Assembly (NCBI GenBank): GCA_018064385.1
Contig: JAGHVI010000110.1
Coordinates: 1-15,447 of the forward strand
Direction: 5' to 3'
Source: Candidatus Minthenecus merdequi
GTDB lineage: Bacteria; Bacteroidota; Bacteroidia; Bacteroidales; Paludibacteraceae
DNA: 15,447 nt
Shown here piece by piece: positions 12,491 through 15,447 of the stretch (position 1 is its first letter; every line of letters begins with the position of its first letter). The notes beneath the pieces were generated by a model. The model had not been told where the DNA came from. It made no database searches and was given only the letters and a program-made list of their open reading frames with translations. A program made the position numbers and the translations under genes.

Positions 12491-15297
12491 AAAAAACACT
12501 TTTCCTATTGTTCTTAACCCTATTACCAACAGCATTTGTCAAGTCTCAACACCTGCCGGACATCAGCGACTCCGCCGAATTTTATCTATTGACTTGCGAA
12601 CCCGGACAACTCAGTTATGAAAAATTCGGACATACAGGTATCCGTGTTGTTGACAATGACCTGGACATAACTGTCAACTGGGGTGTTTTCTCGTTCGACG
12701 CACCACACTTCATATATCGCTTCGTAAAAGGCGAAACCGACTATATTGTTGACGCTTCAAGCACCAATGCATTCCTGTCGGAATATCGAAACCGCGGCAC
12801 TATAGTCTATCAAAGCCACATAAATTTTGACACCATTCAAAAACGCGATTTATGGAGAAAATTGCAGACAAACTTCCGTCCAGAAAACCGTACATATCGC
12901 TATAACTTCATTTTTGACAACTGCGCCACCCGTGCTTACAACATAATTCTGAATTCGGCTGGCGCGACAAAATCATGTATGAGCGAAAATGTGGATTTGA
13001 CCTATCGGCAATGGGTCAACCATTACGTCAAACCCGACTCATGGCTTTCGATAGGCATAAATTTCGTATTCGGTTCACAAGCAGACATCGTAGTTCCGAC
13101 AACAAACATAAGCACCTTTCCTATCGAAGCTATGCAGGTGCTTATGTTAACATCGCTGGAAAACGATACAACAAACCAGCCAATCATTGACACACCTGAA
13201 ATTCTGTTCAACGATGAAAATCAATTCAAAGAACAAACCCAGAACTTTTTTGTCACAACAGTTTTGTTCTTATTCCCAATTTTGCTGTTGTTGCTTTTTG
13301 TTGTAATGTTCATCAAGAAAAAACGCCACTATTGGTTCCTGCCTACCGAGATTGTTCTGTGGGTTACAGTGTTGCTGTCGCTGCTGATAGTTTTCCTGAT
13401 GTTCTTTTCGTCACATCCATTAGTCGGTGACAACTACAACATTCTGTGGTGCAATCCATTCAATGGTATATTGGCAATCATTTTATTTTTCAAGAGACTC
13501 CATATAATAAAAGCATTGTCATCAATGTTGGCAACTTTGATGACAACTGCATTCTTCATACTCTATGCGTTGGGCATTCAGGGCAGTACGTTGCCTCTGA
13601 CAGGTTATACGATATTAGTATTCGGGATACAGTTAATGATATACTTCACATACTCGAAAAGTATTAAGAATGTGATTAATGGGTGGCTTCATAGACCCAA
13701 AATACAGGTGGCACCAAAACCATCAAAAGGACATCACCATCACTCTCACCATCATCATCACAATACTTTGGCGTTGATTTCAGCGTTGTCCATAACAAGC
13801 CAGATTGTTATGGCGCAACAACCGCGATTGGCTGTATTTATCAGTGTTGATGGACTAAAACCATACGACATTGAGACTTACAGTTCTTCAATCGAGACAA
13901 AGGGTTTTTCCCGTTTGACAAACGAAGCTGCAATATATTTGCCGAATGCCCGATGCAATTGGAATAGTTTTTCGCCAGCAACATTTTATGCAACGCTGAT
14001 GACAGGGGCAACACCAAACCTGCACGGAATAGTGGATTCACACTTCTACTCGATGGCAGACAACGAAGTCATAAGTTGCATAAACGACCCAAGATTTGAC
14101 GGTATAAACACTGATATTGAAGTGTCGCCAAGAATGTTGCAAGCCAACACGATAAGCGACCAATTGAAGAGTTTTTTTCCAACCAGCAGAATTTATTCTA
14201 TTGCAAGAAATGCAGAGTCTGCCATTATGATGGGTGGACATTTGGCAGATGCAGTGGTATGGTTGGACAACAATAGCGGAGAATGGGCAACATCTAAATA
14301 CTACAACAAAGGATTACCCCTCTGGGCTTTGCAACAAAACAGCACTAACAGTCTCAAAACGCTGATAGGCAAGCCTTGGCAACCTATCGACAACATCACA
14401 CTATATCATTATCCTCTACGTACCAAGAATACCTGGAATCTGCCACGACCTATTTTTCAAGAGTCCGAAAAGATATCAGAATTGCTCAACTCACCATACG
14501 TCAACGACATAATCACACAATTGGCAATTCGTGCATTGAAAGACGATAATCTCGGGACAGACGAATCACCGGATATGCTGATGATAGAATACTCGCTCAA
14601 AACCCCTTTTTCGGAAGGAACACGGTGCGCAGAATACGAGGATGCAATGAAACGTTTGGATTCAAACCTTGCGTCCTTGCTCAATGCTTTAGATATAGCC
14701 GTAGGACTCAACAACGCCATCATAATCCTGACAGCCACGCCACAAATAAGTCACACAACAAACGACACCGACAAACGACTGCCGCAACCACAATTTCACA
14801 ACGAACGCGCCATTGCATTGTTAAACTCATATCTGATGGCTCTTTATGGTCAAGGACAATGGGTAACAGCATACCATAACAGACAGATATTCTTAAATCA
14901 CCAACTAATTGACAACCAAAGTGTACAGTTGAACGAGATACAAGACAAGACAGCTCAGTTCATTTCAGAGTTCCAAACTGTTTTGACAGCAACACCAGCA
15001 CACACGTTGGCTATGCCGACATCTTCAAACTCGTTTGATGTCATATCGAGGCAAGCCAATTCGCACTATAAACACCGTTCAGGTGATGTAGTTCTGACCT
15101 TGATACCTGGAGCCAACGATTTGGACAACCCCAACTCAGTAACATTCAACCCAATGTTTGTACCACTGCTGATTTTTGCTCCTGACGCACAACTTGAAAA
15201 CACCGGACAACAAACTACAATAACTCAAGTCTGTCCTACCATTGCACGTTTGCTTTGGATTACTTCTCCAAATGCTGCCACCGAAATGGGAAGATAA
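12487..15297 (+). CDS. Fusion: DUF4105 domain, membrane domain and degenerate alkaline-phosphatase-fold domain
   Basis: The 936-residue envelope protein has a signal peptide (1-20, then Gln21) and a DUF4105/Lnb-N-type periplasmic domain (about 25-190; FGHTGIRVVD, NWGVFSF, FIFDNCATRA). Five hydrophobic segments follow (about 255-275, 284-306, 322-336, 345-363, 369-388). A basic linker with nine histidines (416-425) leads to a sixth hydrophobic segment (427-443). A PafA-like alkaline-phosphatase-fold domain (446-936) completes it. Basic loops put the His run in the cytoplasm and both large domains in the periplasm. The sixth segment ends IVMA then QQP, like a retained signal peptide. Most phosphatase metal ligands are missing: ISVDG keeps Asp455, but TADHG reads TATPQ (749-753) and the THVP His reads MFVP (890-893). 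The domain is probably non-catalytic. The reading frame is intact throughout. Confidence 0.82.
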   Translation: MKKTLFLLFLTLLPTAFVKSQHLPDISDSAEFYLLTCEPGQLSYEKFGHTGIRVVDNDLDITVNWGVFSFDAPHFIYRFVKGETDYIVDASSTNAFLSEYRNRGTIVYQSHINFDTIQKRDLWRKLQTNFRPENRTYRYNFIFDNCATRAYNIILNSAGATKSCMSENVDLTYRQWVNHYVKPDSWLSIGINFVFGSQADIVVPTTNISTFPIEAMQVLMLTSLENDTTNQPIIDTPEILFNDENQFKEQTQNFFVTTVLFLFPILLLLLFVVMFIKKKRHYWFLPTEIVLWVTVLLSLLIVFLMFFSSHPLVGDNYNILWCNPFNGILAIILFFKRLHIIKALSSMLATLMTTAFFILYALGIQGSTLPLTGYTILVFGIQLMIYFTYSKSIKNVINGWLHRPKIQVAPKPSKGHHHHSHHHHHNTLALISALSITSQIVMAQQPRLAVFISVDGLKPYDIETYSSSIETKGFSRLTNEAAIYLPNARCNWNSFSPATFYATLMTGATPNLHGIVDSHFYSMADNEVISCINDPRFDGINTDIEVSPRMLQANTISDQLKSFFPTSRIYSIARNAESAIMMGGHLADAVVWLDNNSGEWATSKYYNKGLPLWALQQNSTNSLKTLIGKPWQPIDNITLYHYPLRTKNTWNLPRPIFQESEKISELLNSPYVNDIITQLAIRALKDDNLGTDESPDMLMIEYSLKTPFSEGTRCAEYEDAMKRLDSNLASLLNALDIAVGLNNAIIILTATPQISHTTNDTDKRLPQPQFHNERAIALLNSYLMALYGQGQWVTAYHNRQIFLNHQLIDNQSVQLNEIQDKTAQFISEFQTVLTATPAHTLAMPTSSNSFDVISRQANSHYKHRSGDVVLTLIPGANDLDNPNSVTFNPMFVPLLIFAPDAQLENTGQQTTITQVCPTIARLLWITSPNAATEMGR

Positions 15298-15447
15298 AAC
15301 GAACTAATTATTTCACTCAAGTTTCGCATGTTCAGCCTAGAAGGCAGTACTATGAGTAACTTGGGCGCTTTTGAATTAAGTGGGAGACTATCCGAAAAGT
15401 CGGTACAGGTTGAAATTTGTGGTGTTCTAGTGCTTTTGCCCCTTTCG
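15298..15447. other. Unassigned right edge; possible partial gene or mobile-element end
   Basis: This 150-nt stretch follows the fusion gene and has no obvious terminator or TAnnTTTG promoter. A plus-strand frame from ATG 15328 stays open to the window edge (40 codons, starting MFSLEGSTMSNLGAFELSGR). The motif GACTATCCGAAAAGTC at about 15393 has GACT/AGTC ends like an imperfect inverted repeat. I recognise no protein family, so this is listed only as a candidate. Confidence 0.25.

Noticed and set aside
11378..15297. A folA gene expected next to thyA
   Set aside because: No dihydrofolate reductase motifs are present; the following frames are a glucosaminidase and the DUF4105 fusion.
1..15447. 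CRISPR arrays, tRNA or rRNA genes
   Set aside because: No regularly spaced repeats of suitable length, no tRNA-like arms with a T-loop pattern and no rRNA-like sequence were seen in any intergenic stretch.

Overview
The window looks like a chromosomal segment of a member of the Bacteroidales, perhaps Prevotella- or Porphyromonas-like. Four things point there. The promoters match the Bacteroidetes consensus (TTTG, about 20 nt, TAnnTTTG). Gene starts lack Shine-Dalgarno sequences. Three exported proteins have Gln right after the predicted signal-peptidase site. The gene content (a PorE-type T9SS lipoprotein, DUF4105, an FGE-domain lipoprotein, a THUMP-like methyltransferase) fits the same group. 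Species cannot be named from this sequence.

Layout. (1) 1-850: an FGE-sulfatase/C-type-lectin-fold lipoprotein gene, broken by an in-frame TAG at codon 41. Its 3' end looks like the variable region of a diversity-generating retroelement (DGR) target. A strong hairpin terminator follows. (2) 869-2647, minus strand: a CLC-type chloride transporter or channel with two CBS domains. (3) 2648-2758: two divergent promoters whose upstream boxes interleave. (4) 2759-5731: a RecB/AddA-like UvrD-family helicase with a C-terminal nuclease motif. (5) 5771-10387: a probable operon of a methyltransferase with a possibly leaderless GTG start, an exported metallophosphoesterase-like/beta-propeller protein that has lost its active-site residues, and a PorE homologue. 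These genes are joined by ATGA overlaps. Between the last two lies a 10-codon minicistron built from a hexanucleotide repeat. (6) 10388-10552: a spacer with two copies of a 23-bp repeat. (7) 10553-15297: thymidylate synthase, an exported glucosaminidase with two LysM domains, and a 936-residue fusion of a DUF4105 domain, a membrane domain and an alkaline-phosphatase-fold domain lacking most metal ligands. (8) 15298-15447: unassigned sequence, possibly the edge of a mobile element.

Together the right-hand genes form an envelope-centred cluster: PorE (T9SS/peptidoglycan anchoring), a peptidoglycan hydrolase, a DUF4105 membrane protein and two exported phosphoesterase-fold proteins that appear catalytically dead. 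The most notable observations are the DGR-like variable region in an amber-interrupted gene, the two pseudo-phosphoesterases on either side of porE, and the minicistron relay into porE. No complete new defence or mobile system is visible. The DGR reverse transcriptase, Avd protein and template repeat are not in this window.
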